64,000 nucleotides of DNA, from assembly GCF_037038585.1 (NCBI RefSeq), contig NC_092523.1, positions 48,067,501 through 48,131,500 of the forward strand. The letters are read 5' to 3'. The notes beneath the pieces were generated by a model, which saw only the letters and a list, made by a program, of their open reading frames with translations, did not search any database and was not told the origin of the DNA. Positions 15,440 through 25,360 of this stretch are shown here, piece by piece; the first letter of the stretch is position 1, and each line of letters begins with the position of its first letter. Made by a program: the position numbers and the translations under genes. The stretch is from Patagioenas fasciata (lineage: Eukaryota > Chordata > Aves > Columbiformes > Columbidae).

Positions 15440-16165
15440 CCCCAAGTTCCAATATAAGTTGGGGAATGACCTATTAGAGAGCAGTGCAGGAGAAAGGGAC
15501 CTGGGGATCCTGGTGGACAGAAGGATGACCATGAGCCAGCACTGTGCCCTTGTGGCCAGGAAGGCCAATGGCATCCTGGGATGTATTAGAAGAGGGGTTG
15601 TTAGTAGGTCGAGAGAGGTTCTCCTTCCCCTCTACTCTGCCCTGATGAGACCACATCTGGAATACTGTGTCCATTTCTGGGCCCCTCAGTTCAAGAAGGA
15701 CAGGGAACTGCTGGAGAGAGTCCAGCGCAGGGAAACGAAGATGATGTAGTGGAGCATCTCCCTTATGAGGAAAGGCTGAGGGAGCTGGGTCTCTTTAGCT
15801 TGGAGAAGAGGAGACTGAGGGGTGACCTCATTAATGTTTACAGATACATAAACGGTGAGTGTCACGAGGATGGAACCAAGCTCTTCTCGGTGACAACCAA
15901 TGATAAGACAAGGGGCAATGGGTACAAACTGGAACACAAGAGGTTCCACTTAAATTTGAGAAGAAACTTCTTCTCAGTGAGGGTGACACAGCACTGGAAC
16001 AGGCTGCCCAGGGAGGTTGTGGAGTCTCCTTCTCTGGAGGCATTCAAGACCTGCCTGTGTAACCTCATCTAGATGTTCCTGCTCCAGCAGGGGGATTGGA
16101 CTGGATGATCTTTCAAGGTCCCTTCCAATCCCTAACATTCTGTGATTCTGTGTGATTCTGTGACT
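15440..16165 (+). mobile_element. CR1 LINE, 5'-truncated 3' end
   Basis: Encodes the C-terminal part of the CR1 reverse transcriptase protein: ERDLGILVDRRMTMSQHCAL, then [28 protein letters not shown] and [18 protein letters not shown]. One frame change near 15750 separates the two halves. The 3'UTR ends with GGTCCCTTCCAA and a run of ATTCTGTG-type repeats at about 16136-16165, the normal CR1 3' terminus. Confidence 0.93.
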
Positions 16166-16169
16166 CTCC

Positions 16170-19030
16170 AATGGAAGTGCTAACAACCAGGTCCTATGCT
16201 GCTGCAGAAACACAGCCCAAATGCCCTCTGAAATTGTAGCTGAGGAAGGAAAGAAGTGCAGCAAGTGGTTTTCCTGATCATTTTCAGTTGCTTCCTGTCC
16301 AAGATATCTCTTCCTCATGTGCCTTAAGTAACTCAGGTGCTCCTTTTCTGGAATTCAGCAGAAAGGCACTTGGGGGCCCCTCCATGGACTGCGGAGCTCC
16401 AGCTCTAAGCCCTGCCCCACAAGAATATCTCTATGCCCTGTACACTGGAGGGGAACTGGGGTATTTCAAGGACATTTGGGGCATTCCTGGTCTGTTATTA
16501 TAATTTCCAACATATTCACTTCTCCACCCTGTTCCCTCTGGCCCATGGGAGGAGCTGGGTGGGCTGATCCTCTCAGGAGGGTCTCTGCCTGGGGTCTCTA
16601 CAAGGACATGGATTTGATCCCTGCATTGTTTCTTTCTACCTTGGTTCATCAAGGCTTAGAGGAGGACTGCAACCTCTTCACCTAGTCGCTGGCAGCTCAG
16701 ATTGTCCTGACACTGAGAGAGAAAAATACCACCACTGTGATTTACCCTTGCACTACAGGCTCTGAAGAGGATGGGAGAGGTAGCACCCATCCTGGTCTTT
16801 GAGCAGCAGTCCCAGAGCAGCAATGCCAGTTCTGGGATATCCTGCACGCTGGAGCTACTAAGTGTGCTGGAAAGTCTGGGTTGCTCCTGGCATCTCCCCT
16901 TTGCCTGGTTGATTCTGTCTTATAACACCACAGGGAGACAGAAACTGTCATCCCTGTTTTGTGGATGGGAGTTAAACTAAGGCGTAGCTATTCACTAACA
17001 GCGGCCATCCTAAGGTCACAGAGAAAGTCTGAGACAGGAGCTCAGTCCGGGCCCTATTTAATGAACCCTATTTAATGGTCTCCCTTCCCACTTACTTTTC
17101 TCTGGATTAAAAAAACCAAACCATGTCAGTCTGACTTTTTCTTTAAAATAACTTTTCTTTTCTTTGGTACCAATGTACATCTTTCACTTTGCAGTGTGTC
17201 CTGCAGCAGATCAGTGTAGGCTACATTACAACAGGCAACCAAAACCGTTCCCAAAACAGCACTATATTCCATCAAGAGAGCAACTATAGACTTCCTGGAT
17301 ATTAGCCCAAAGCTGGTATCTGAGTCATACCTGCTCGAATTTCATGACCACTGTTTGGTCTGACAAGGGTCAGCCTGCTCTTCTCACCTGCTGTATTACC
17401 AAACAATTAATTCCTTAGCCAGGAACCGGGCTGTTGCCTGCTTAGTCCATGGGTATGAAGACAATAAAGCTCTCTCTCACGTGCTTCGCTATGGTTCACA
17501 TGCTCACTCTAAGATCATCACACATCCACCACCCGGCATCTGATAGTATAAAATGAGAGGCATGAGCAGTGTGTTAACGTTTCTAGTGCTACTGTGCAAA
17601 TTGTTTCTGCTTCTTGAAAAGCAATGGCATTTCTGAAGAACCATAGCAGGGAACTGCTTGAGTGGGCATGGCAAAGGCCTTCAAAATTATTTACTCAGCA
17701 AAGTCAATACTGGGCTCCATAGATCTGGCAGAATGAGTCCTGTGAATTCATGCCACACATGCCAAAATTGACATGGAAAAAGCTTCTCTCCAGTGCTATC
17801 ACTTGCTTTTAAAATATACCCTGCACAAATACAGCAAAACACAACTGGTTTCTCTGCAGCATTTGCTCTAATACAATACCTTGGAAAGCTCAGTGAAGAG
17901 CAGAAACATTCATGAAAGTCAGACTTGATATATTATTTAAAATCAAAATTTAATATCTTAATAAGCACAGTTCTTTCTGGAACTTTAGGCATCAATTTTG
18001 CTTGTTTTATTGAAAACCAGACTAACCTAAATATTTTGAAGGGGAAAACCTTGTTTCTTCTACCCCTCCAATATGTCAGTTGTTTTCTTCTAGAAGGAAA
18101 TTCCTGGTATTCCTCTTTGTATTCACACTGTTCATATGCCTAAAACAAAGCAGATACCAACTGAGTTTAAAAAAAAAGTCCATGACCTTTCCATACGAAT
18201 GTCTGGTTTTCTTAGCTGTAGCTCACAAAGAAGAGTCAAGTCCTATAGACTGATTTTTTGGGCTTTTTTGTCTGTTTAACATGAAATACTGCTGGTGTTA
18301 TTGTGAGAGCAATAGCAACTGGTTTCATGTCACCCTAGAGAATCGCCTTTCAAGTATGGCCCAAAAGTGCATTTTCTGCTTTCTCATATGGCATATTTTT
18401 GAATGAATGCACAGTTTAACTGCAACAACTAATTTCTACAAAAACAACTATGTGAGTCATTATTATTTTTGCATTTCCTTATTTTCTTGAAGATAAGTTA
18501 TATGGAGAGAATAGAGGAGTTCTTTTACCTCTGATAAATGAAAAGGCCCTGTAGCTTGGTCTGAGTAGTGAGGTTGAGGGTCTCACCCTCCCTCAGCACT
18601 GAGAAGTGGCAGAAGCCGTCCTTTTATTTCTGTGGGTAGCGGTATAAATGTTGTGATGTCCCCACCACTTCCCCGTAACAAGTGAGCTGGGAAAAAGCCA
18701 CAGCTTTCTGTGTAGGTTGGAGATGAGAGGAAACGGAGAGAAAGGACAAAGCCTCTGGGAGTACCTGGAGATTTGCTCTGAAGTGCATCCCAGCACAGCA
18801 CACAGGGCAGCTCAAAGAGGCTCTTATCTTGGCAACTCACTCTTGCTGTTGAATTACAGGGTAATGGCCCAGGCATCTGGCAGAGCAAATAATCAACCCA
18901 AACTTTTTCCATATACACACAAACCTTGAGACAGAGGTGCTTTAAAGAGTCAGCACTGACAAATAAAAAACATGGTCCTCTTCCAGCAGATACCTCAGTT
19001 TCCTTGGCTCTGCTCTGTATTTTGAGGTCC
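16170..19030. other. Intergenic, CR1 to MBOAT4
   Basis: No exon, RNA gene or clear transposon was recognised. Small open frames on both strands show no family motifs. The stretch 17100-18550 is AT-rich; the flanks are nearer average. Confidence 0.5.
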
Positions 19031-19036
19031 TGCCAT

Positions 19037-19043
19037 GTATAAA
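19037..19043 (+). promoter_or_regulatory. MBOAT4: TATA box of MBOAT4
   Basis: TATAAAG lies 76 bases before the MBOAT4 start codon, predicting a transcription start near 19066 and a 5'UTR of about 45 bases. No CpG island is present, in keeping with a tissue-restricted gene. Confidence 0.55.
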
Positions 19044-19112
19044 GAGGAGCCAGAGCAGCCCTTGGCTCAGTGCTTTCTCCAGGCATCACAGGCAGCTGAA
19101 GCAAGGTGCTCG

Positions 19113-21199
19113 ATGCACTGGACAGACCTGCTCGTCCTTCTCCCTGCAGCCCCGTACCAGCTGGCAGCGTTCCCCTTCGCCACTGTCTTCCACTACCTCT
19201 GTGCTTCAGGGCACCTCTCTCTGACTGCCCGGTACGTGGTTGTCACCCCTGCTGCTGTGCTGAAGGCAAGTCATGCCTGTGAGTACTTTTGGGGGGGCTC
19301 TCCTGACCAGAAGTGCAGCGGGATGTGTGGTAGTGAGTCCCCGCTGACTCAGGTAAGAATGTTTATATGGCTTGGATGTGAGCTGTCCCCAGTTCCCCTC
19401 TCTCTGCAGTGGAGCCAGATACAGGTCATTAAGGACAAAACAGCCAGGCCAGACACTCCAGTGTTGCAAGAGATGGGTTTAGGGGTGTACCAGGATAAGC
19501 ACACGGGCAAGGGGAGCAGGGCAGGGAATGGGGACTCTCTCTGGTGTGACTAGGATGGGGGTCAAGCAGGGCAGGCAATGTCTGCTCCAGATGTGGCCCC
19601 CATTCCTGCTTGCAGCCACGATGGCCCTGGTGATCTCCCAGCTCCATGAGAGGCCAAGAGACAGACTATAGCGGGACTGCAGAGGCTGCAGGACCCAGAC
19701 TAAGCCCCACTATCAACACCCTGGCAGAAATTTCAAGCCCCATTTTCTCCAAAAGACAGCCAAAGGACATCTGGTCTCTTCTAGGTACATATTCCTCCTC
19801 ACTGGAGGATGTCTCCTTGCTGGCACAGCTATGGGCAGTTACACTGTATTGCTCCTCATCCCTGCTGCTGGTTCCGTGCTCATCCTCCTCTTTGTCAGCG
19901 CAGCTAATGCCCACACCTGGGTCTTCACCTTACAGATGTCCTGGCAGACATTCTGCCACTTGGCTCTGAGCAGCCAGGAGTTGAACGTGCAGGATGCCAG
20001 GTAACACCCCAGCTCTACCTCCTTCCCGTTCCTCCCCTTGGCGGGCTGGGGGTCCTCCTGGTCATTTTGAGAGGGTGGAGGTCCCCCCAGGCCAAACTGG
20101 CTCACTGGTCCACAGCCATCACTCTGCCCTCTGGCTCTGGCTACATCCATTTTTGTGGGTGATACTGTGGGCATGGCAGCATGCTTGGGACATGGGACGT
20201 CACATCCCCTGCATAAGGCCTTGCCCTGTGCCTTTATGTTCCCTTCCACGGACTCTCGGCAGCTCTTGGGTGCTCTCTCCTTCCAGGCCAGCTGTCACCC
20301 TCTCTGCCATCATGCTGCTGACCCAGAAGGCAACATCTCTGGCCCTAGACATCCACGACGGGCTTGTGTCACTCCAGCAGGGACAGGGGCTTCTGCAGCA
20401 GGTGCTGCCCCTCTGCAGCTACCTGCTCTTCTTCCCAGCCCTCCTGGGGGGGCCTCTCTGCTCCTTCAGCAGGTTTCAGGCCCAGGCTGAGTCCTGCGGC
20501 ACTCTCCCCATCCCACTGAGGGCAGCTGGGCAGCGGTGCCTGGGTGCACTGGCGCTGCAGGGGCTGCGTGTGGGGCTGGTCAGGGGCCTGGGGGGCAGGC
20601 AGGGCTGTGACGGCTGGGGCTGCCTGCCCCATGTCTGGGCACAGGCCCTGCCCCTCCGGCTGGCCTACTATCTTCACTGGGTGCTGGACGAGGCCCTGCT
20701 CAAGGTGGCAGGCTTTGGGCCAGAGACGGGCCAGGGAGACCTTTCCTTCCATGACCTGTGGACACTGGAGACAACCCACCGCCTGGCCGTCTTCACTCGA
20801 ACCTGGAACAGGAGCACGTCCCGCTGGCTGAGGAGACTCGTCTTCCAGCGCTGCCCTATCCAGCCACTCCTAGCCACCTTTGCCTTCTCTGCTTGGTGGC
20901 ACGGTCTCCGCCCTGGGCAGGTCTTTGGTTTCCTGTGCTGGGCTGTCATGGTGGAGGCTGACTACCGCATCCATCCCTTCCTCAGCGCCCGGGCCACCAC
21001 CCATGGTGTGAAGCTCCTGTACTGTGGCACAACCTGGGTCTTCACACAGCTCATTGTTGCCTACATCCTGGTGGCTGTGGAGACTGAGAGTTTCTCCATG
21101 CTCTACCTGCTCTGGACTTCCTGCAGCAGTATCCTTCCCCTCTGCTATGGTCTCACACTGCTGCTGCTGCTGCGTGCCGAGAAGCCAAAGCAGAATTGA
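19113..21199 (+). CDS. MBOAT4: Ghrelin O-acyltransferase (GOAT), complete
   Basis: Endoplasmic-reticulum membrane enzyme that transfers octanoate from acyl-CoA to Ser3 of ghrelin, activating the hormone. Three coding exons: 19113-19231, 19785-20000 and 20287-21199, all with GT/AG borders and phases that join, making 415 aa (human 435). N-terminal hydrophobic segments include AAFPFATVFHYLC (18-30) and YIFLLTGG (41-48). Then follow MSWQTFCHL, MLLTQKATSLALDIH and SYLLFFPALLGG, each close to human GOAT. Catalytic residues are Asn286 in RTWNRST and His317 in FSAWWHGL. Their spacing (31) equals that of human Asn307/His338. The block HPGQVF-type to VMVEADY is almost identical to mammals. The loop around residues 205-225 is the most divergent part. 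The start was chosen because exon 1 aligns with human from its first residues. It lies convergent with PRAG1. Confidence 0.97.
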
Positions 21200-23445
21200 G
21201 CCTGTCCTGGGCTAACCTGTGCGGCTGGTAGGGCGCATCCCTGCATGCATGAGTACACAGGGTGAGAAGTGCTGTTGGCCAAGAAATCTCGTATTACAGC
21301 ATCTCTGGAGAACCAGGTTGGCTTTTACTCTTAGGATATTGCCCAGCTTCAGCTGATGCACTGAAACAGGGAGATGTCACCAGACCATGGAGCAAAAGGG
21401 CTTCTAACAGCACTGCTTGCCCAGTTTGTCTGGGTGGTTTGGGTCTTGACTGTATCTAGGAAGCACACAAACTCTCCGCCAAACTCATCTGTGCTACAAA
21501 TGCACTGGTCAGCAACCATGCCCAGCTCCTAGGATTCTGTCCTCCACAGGGATAACAGGCACTGGCAGACAGCTGCCTTGCCATGCTTCTTGTGCACGTG
21601 GACCACTGGGAGCCTAGGCACAGGGAAAGGGGCTGACAGAGCGTCTAGAGCCATCACAAGACAAGAAACACCCCTTTTCCCACCCAGCAGTAATATCAAG
21701 ATGTGTGGTGCTCCTGTAGCAATTGCTCCTCAATACCGTCCCTGTGGCATGTAGACCCCAAGCTATGTTCCCAATTAGACATCTCCTACAATCCCCACTC
21801 TCCCTGAGTGGGTGACATGCTTGGCCACCAGAGTGCAGGATCAGCTGTGTCCTCTGCCACGTGGGAAGAGGATAATCCATCCCTCCACCATTCTTGCAGA
21901 AGATCCTGGGCACAGGGGCAAGGACACCTGCTAGGAAAATGGGGGCTGCTGCCCATGGTGTGCTGAGGTCAGCACAGACAAGAGGGAGCAAGCCAGCGAA
22001 GTCCTCAAATCCAGCTATAGCATTCAACCAAGACTTAGATGTCGCTTTCACCACAAGAGCTACACAACAGAAACCCTCAAGTCCATGCATTTGCCTGGAA
22101 CCCAAAATCCTAGGTCTGTTTAGGCTGGAGAAGAAGCATGAGCTACCAGAGGGGAAAGTATCAGGAAAGCATGGAGCTAAGAGTTTCTGTTAATATGAGA
22201 GCAAGAAGCCAACCACCACATCTCAAAATAACATAGCTGAAAATGCTACAAGACTATTGTTGTCCTCTGGTCTGCTGGACATGCTGCTGCAGGGCACCAG
22301 GACCAACACCAGAATTAGTCTCAAGTACCCAAACTCAAGGGAAAGTATTTTGATCATGTTAACATCCCACATCACGCAGGCCATTTGTCAATACCTTGAT
22401 CAGTTTTTGTCACTAAGCTGAAACCTCAGCATGGAAAATGTATCCAACCTTGGTTTATGTGGGCTGGTTGGATGTTCAGCCACTTCTTGAGTCCTGCTGA
22501 GTACCCAAGCTTTGCAAGCCACTTGCCCCACATATTATGTCCTCATTACCAGCACAGATTTGGCCATGCCCTGTCTCCTTCAGTGCTGTCCTGCAGAGCC
22601 AGAAGGCTCCTGCCCCCTGTGCTGGAGGGAAGTGGACCCCAGAGTCAGATGCAAGAAAGCCAGTGTATAAAAAAAATCCCTGACGGCCACAGTTGGAGCC
22701 ATCCCACATTCTTTCAGCAGGCAGGGACATGCATGGCCTCCTCCCTAAGGCAATCAGGGGAAATTCATTGCAAATGGGTGCCCGGCCAAGGAACCATCCC
22801 CTCCCATCAGCAGCAACCATAGCCAAACAGATAAACAAACAAACAAAAAAAAAATTCAGGTGAGAAGCCTGGAAAAGGTTCACAGAAAGTGTATGAAGTG
22901 TCAAAAAAACCTGAGGAATTAATATTCCCCCAAGAGAGCAGGCTGGATCTGGAAGTGAATCAAGGCTGGAGGAAAGCACTCACAAATTTCACCCCATTTT
23001 GGGCTGGAAGTGGGTAGCTCAGCTAGTGACCTCCTGTTTCAGCTAAGCTGATGCTGGGCTTTCTCTATGTGTCCCAAACCTACCACTTCTCCCATAGCTG
23101 CAGAACTGGTGCTAGGAGCAGGGCAGCTCATCTTCACCTTCTGTTGGGGTGAAAGAGAGTAAAAACAGCCCACAACCTTTTGGAAAATCAGGTTTTCTGT
23201 GCAGCAGCACAGCCTCTCTACCAAGCTGGATGGCTGCTATATGTCTGGATGGAGGGAAAGGGGCTGGAGAGAGTCGGGCCAGCTTCTTCCTCTTCCATTG
23301 TGCTGCTCTTACATCGCATCTATTGGAAAAGCATGTTTGCAGTGCACCCAGCCGTATTCATTTCCAATTCAAACACCAACAGCAGTAAGACCCTCCCAGA
23401 TCACAGGCAAGTGGCCCCAACCTTTTACCCGCCAGCTCATCTTTC
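21200..23445 (+). other. MBOAT4 3' flank, possibly 3'UTR
   Basis: No gene recognised. Nearest consensus AATAAA signals on the MBOAT4 strand are far downstream (23446 and 23459), so this may be a 2.2-kb 3'UTR, or a non-consensus signal may be used earlier. A short CR1-like phrase near 22110-22135 is too brief to call. Confidence 0.35.
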
Positions 23446-23464
23446 AATAAAGAGGTTAAATAAA
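23446..23464 (+). terminator. Two AATAAA signals, candidate MBOAT4 poly(A) site
   Basis: AATAAA at 23446-23451 and 23459-23464 on the plus strand. They would give MBOAT4 a long 3'UTR. Assignment is uncertain. Confidence 0.3.
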
Positions 23465-24081
23465 TGCTAGACACAGGGACAGGTGAATTACCAGGTGAAG
23501 GGAGGGAGCTGGAGGGATGGAGAAAGCAAAGCATCTGGCCCTGACTTTTCCCCCAAGGGCTTGGAGGCGAATTGGGGATTTTCCATTTCATTAACTTTAC
23601 AAGGGGTAATTCCCAGCATGCAGCATCAGCCTCATGGGCTCTCTCTCACCCTTTCACAATCAACAGCCTGCACAACTACACCACTAGACAGGAAAGCCAT
23701 GCTATATTAGTATCTAACTAAGGTAATAGGCAGCCGATAGAGTTGCCTTCAGCGGAAAATACAGCCGATACGCAGAAACAAGCAGGATTTTTTTGTTTTA
23801 AAGTGAGAAACAAAATGGATGCCAAAACTCACAAAAGATGTGAATTTGAAATCCCTTCCTGGTTCTCCCTTGCAAAGGAACATTATGTGGATTGCTTCTG
23901 CTTCCCAGGAGAAGCAGCCAACCGTTCGTCCCCACTGCCCACTCTGGAAAGCAGTGGTGCTCCTTGGCATAGAAATTCTGATGCTTTAGGAGGGGTAGGG
24001 ATCAAAGGGCTGTCCCACAGGCACAGAAATTAACTTAAGTACATTGTGTTCATTAGAAACATGCACACACGCAGGCGGTTG

Positions 24082-24087
24082 TTTATT
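24082..24087 (-). terminator. PRAG1: Candidate PRAG1 poly(A) signal
   Basis: TTTATT on the plus strand, AATAAA on the PRAG1 strand, 236 bases beyond the stop. It is the first consensus signal downstream. A longer 3'UTR using a more distal signal is possible. Confidence 0.45.
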
Positions 24088-24322
24088 AGTCCATAGACTT
24101 ACCATACCAAATTAAAAAAAAAAAAAAAATCCCCCAAATTGGGGTAGGTTCCCGGTTTTGCCTGCTCCCAAATTAACAGTGCTGAGTACTAAATGCGTCT
24201 TGTGCATTCTGGAGGGAGTGCGGGGCAGGAGCTGAACATGAGATTCAAGCCTCTCGCGTGTAAAGGGGCTGAGTACATTCAACCACCAGGAGCCCTCAGC
24301 TGCCTCCGAGATGCAGCCAAGG

Positions 24323-25360
24323 TCAGAGCAGCTGCAGCAATTTCAGTGTGTGCAACAGGGAGGCGGGCTCAGCAGACGCCAAGTACTGGCAGCACAGCCA
24401 GTCCTCCAGTTCAATGCTCCGCTCCATGTCCACAGCCCTCTCAGCAAACTTCATCATGAGCAGGGCACGCTTCATGTCCACCCAGTTCTGCAGCACCTGG
24501 CGCAGGGCTTCCTCCTGGCCGAGGGGCTGCTCAATGAGGTCTTTTCGGGGACCCCAAAGCAGACACTGCAGCATCCGCTTGGCCTCAGTGATCCGCACAC
24601 GCTTGATGGGATCTGCTTCCAGTAGCAGGTGAGCCAGCTGCTGGAGCCCCCGGGAGTAGATGGACAGGGTGGGCAGAGCAGGGAGGTCCTCAGGGCTGTA
24701 CTCCTGTCCCCTGAGGTGCACCTTCTCCTCGAAGGGGTTGGGCTGGTGCAGCAGCTCATAGATGAGAATACCAGTCTGAAACTCGTCAAACTTCTTGTAC
24801 TGAGAAGCCGACACAATCTCCGGGGCCAGTCGGGCTTGACTCTTCTTCAGTTTGGAGTCTCCAGTTCCTGGCTTCTGTTTGGCCTTCAAAAAATTGCTGA
24901 TGATGAGGCGGGGTAAGTGTTTGTCATCTTTGGCTTTCACACAGCTCATGGGCGGCTTGCAGGGGACAAGCAGGAGGTTCTCCAGACACAGGTCACGATG
25001 GATGATACCATGCTCTTTGAGATGCTCCAGGCCATTGCAGAGCTGGAGGAGCAAGAAGCAAACACGGCGCTCATACAGCTCAGGCTTGGCTTGGTGCAAC
25101 ATCACGGAGTCCCTCACAAAGTCAGCAGTGGTCTGGCTTGGCACCTCCCGGGTAATGACCACCACGCAGTCATGCTCGCTAGCAGTGCGGGAGGGATGGA
25201 GGCCATCCCCAGGCATGCTTTTCCCCACGTCTGGCGCCAGCAGCATGCTGGAGGGGACAGAGGCCACAAAATGCCCACAGTCCTGCTGAATGTTGAAGTG
25301 GACTGGCACTGCAGGGCTGCAGTATGAAGCAGCCACCTTGGACTCTTGGGTTTTACAAAT
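24323..25360 (-). CDS. PRAG1: PRAG1 last coding exon: pseudokinase C-terminal part
   Basis: Encodes residues about 1023-1367. The acceptor CACAG lies at 25361-25365, and the exon opens in phase 0 with ICKTQESK, matching the mammalian exon border. It holds most of the N-lobe beyond the YAVK lysine, the HRD-containing catalytic loop, the degenerate NFL segment and the C-terminal SHED helices ([19 protein letters not shown], then [14 protein letters not shown]). Compared with human, the insert after LLLV is much shorter and lacks the Ala/Pro-rich run. Confidence 0.95.
   Translation of the reverse strand: MCKTQESKVAASYCSPAVPVHFNIQQDCGHFVASVPSSMLLAPDVGKSMPGDGLHPSRTASEHDCVVVITREVPSQTTADFVRDSVMLHQAKPELYERRVCFLLLQLCNGLEHLKEHGIIHRDLCLENLLLVPCKPPMSCVKAKDDKHLPRLIISNFLKAKQKPGTGDSKLKKSQARLAPEIVSASQYKKFDEFQTGILIYELLHQPNPFEEKVHLRGQEYSPEDLPALPTLSIYSRGLQQLAHLLLEADPIKRVRITEAKRMLQCLLWGPRKDLIEQPLGQEEALRQVLQNWVDMKRALLMMKFAERAVDMERSIELEDWLCCQYLASAEPASLLHTLKLLQLL

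Noticed and set aside
14758-15477. 239-codon plus-strand frame
   Set aside because: Runs through the decayed minisatellite and an antisense CR1 fragment, and the peptide is repeat-derived.
19994-20286. Continuous frame extending MBOAT4 exon 3 upstream through the intron
   Set aside because: The open stretch between 20001 and 20286 has a good donor and acceptor at its ends, and its translation does not match GOAT, whereas the spliced form does.
22105-22140. CR1-like phrase CTGTTTAGGCTGGAGAAGAA
   Set aside because: Too short, and the neighbouring sequence does not continue the CR1 match.
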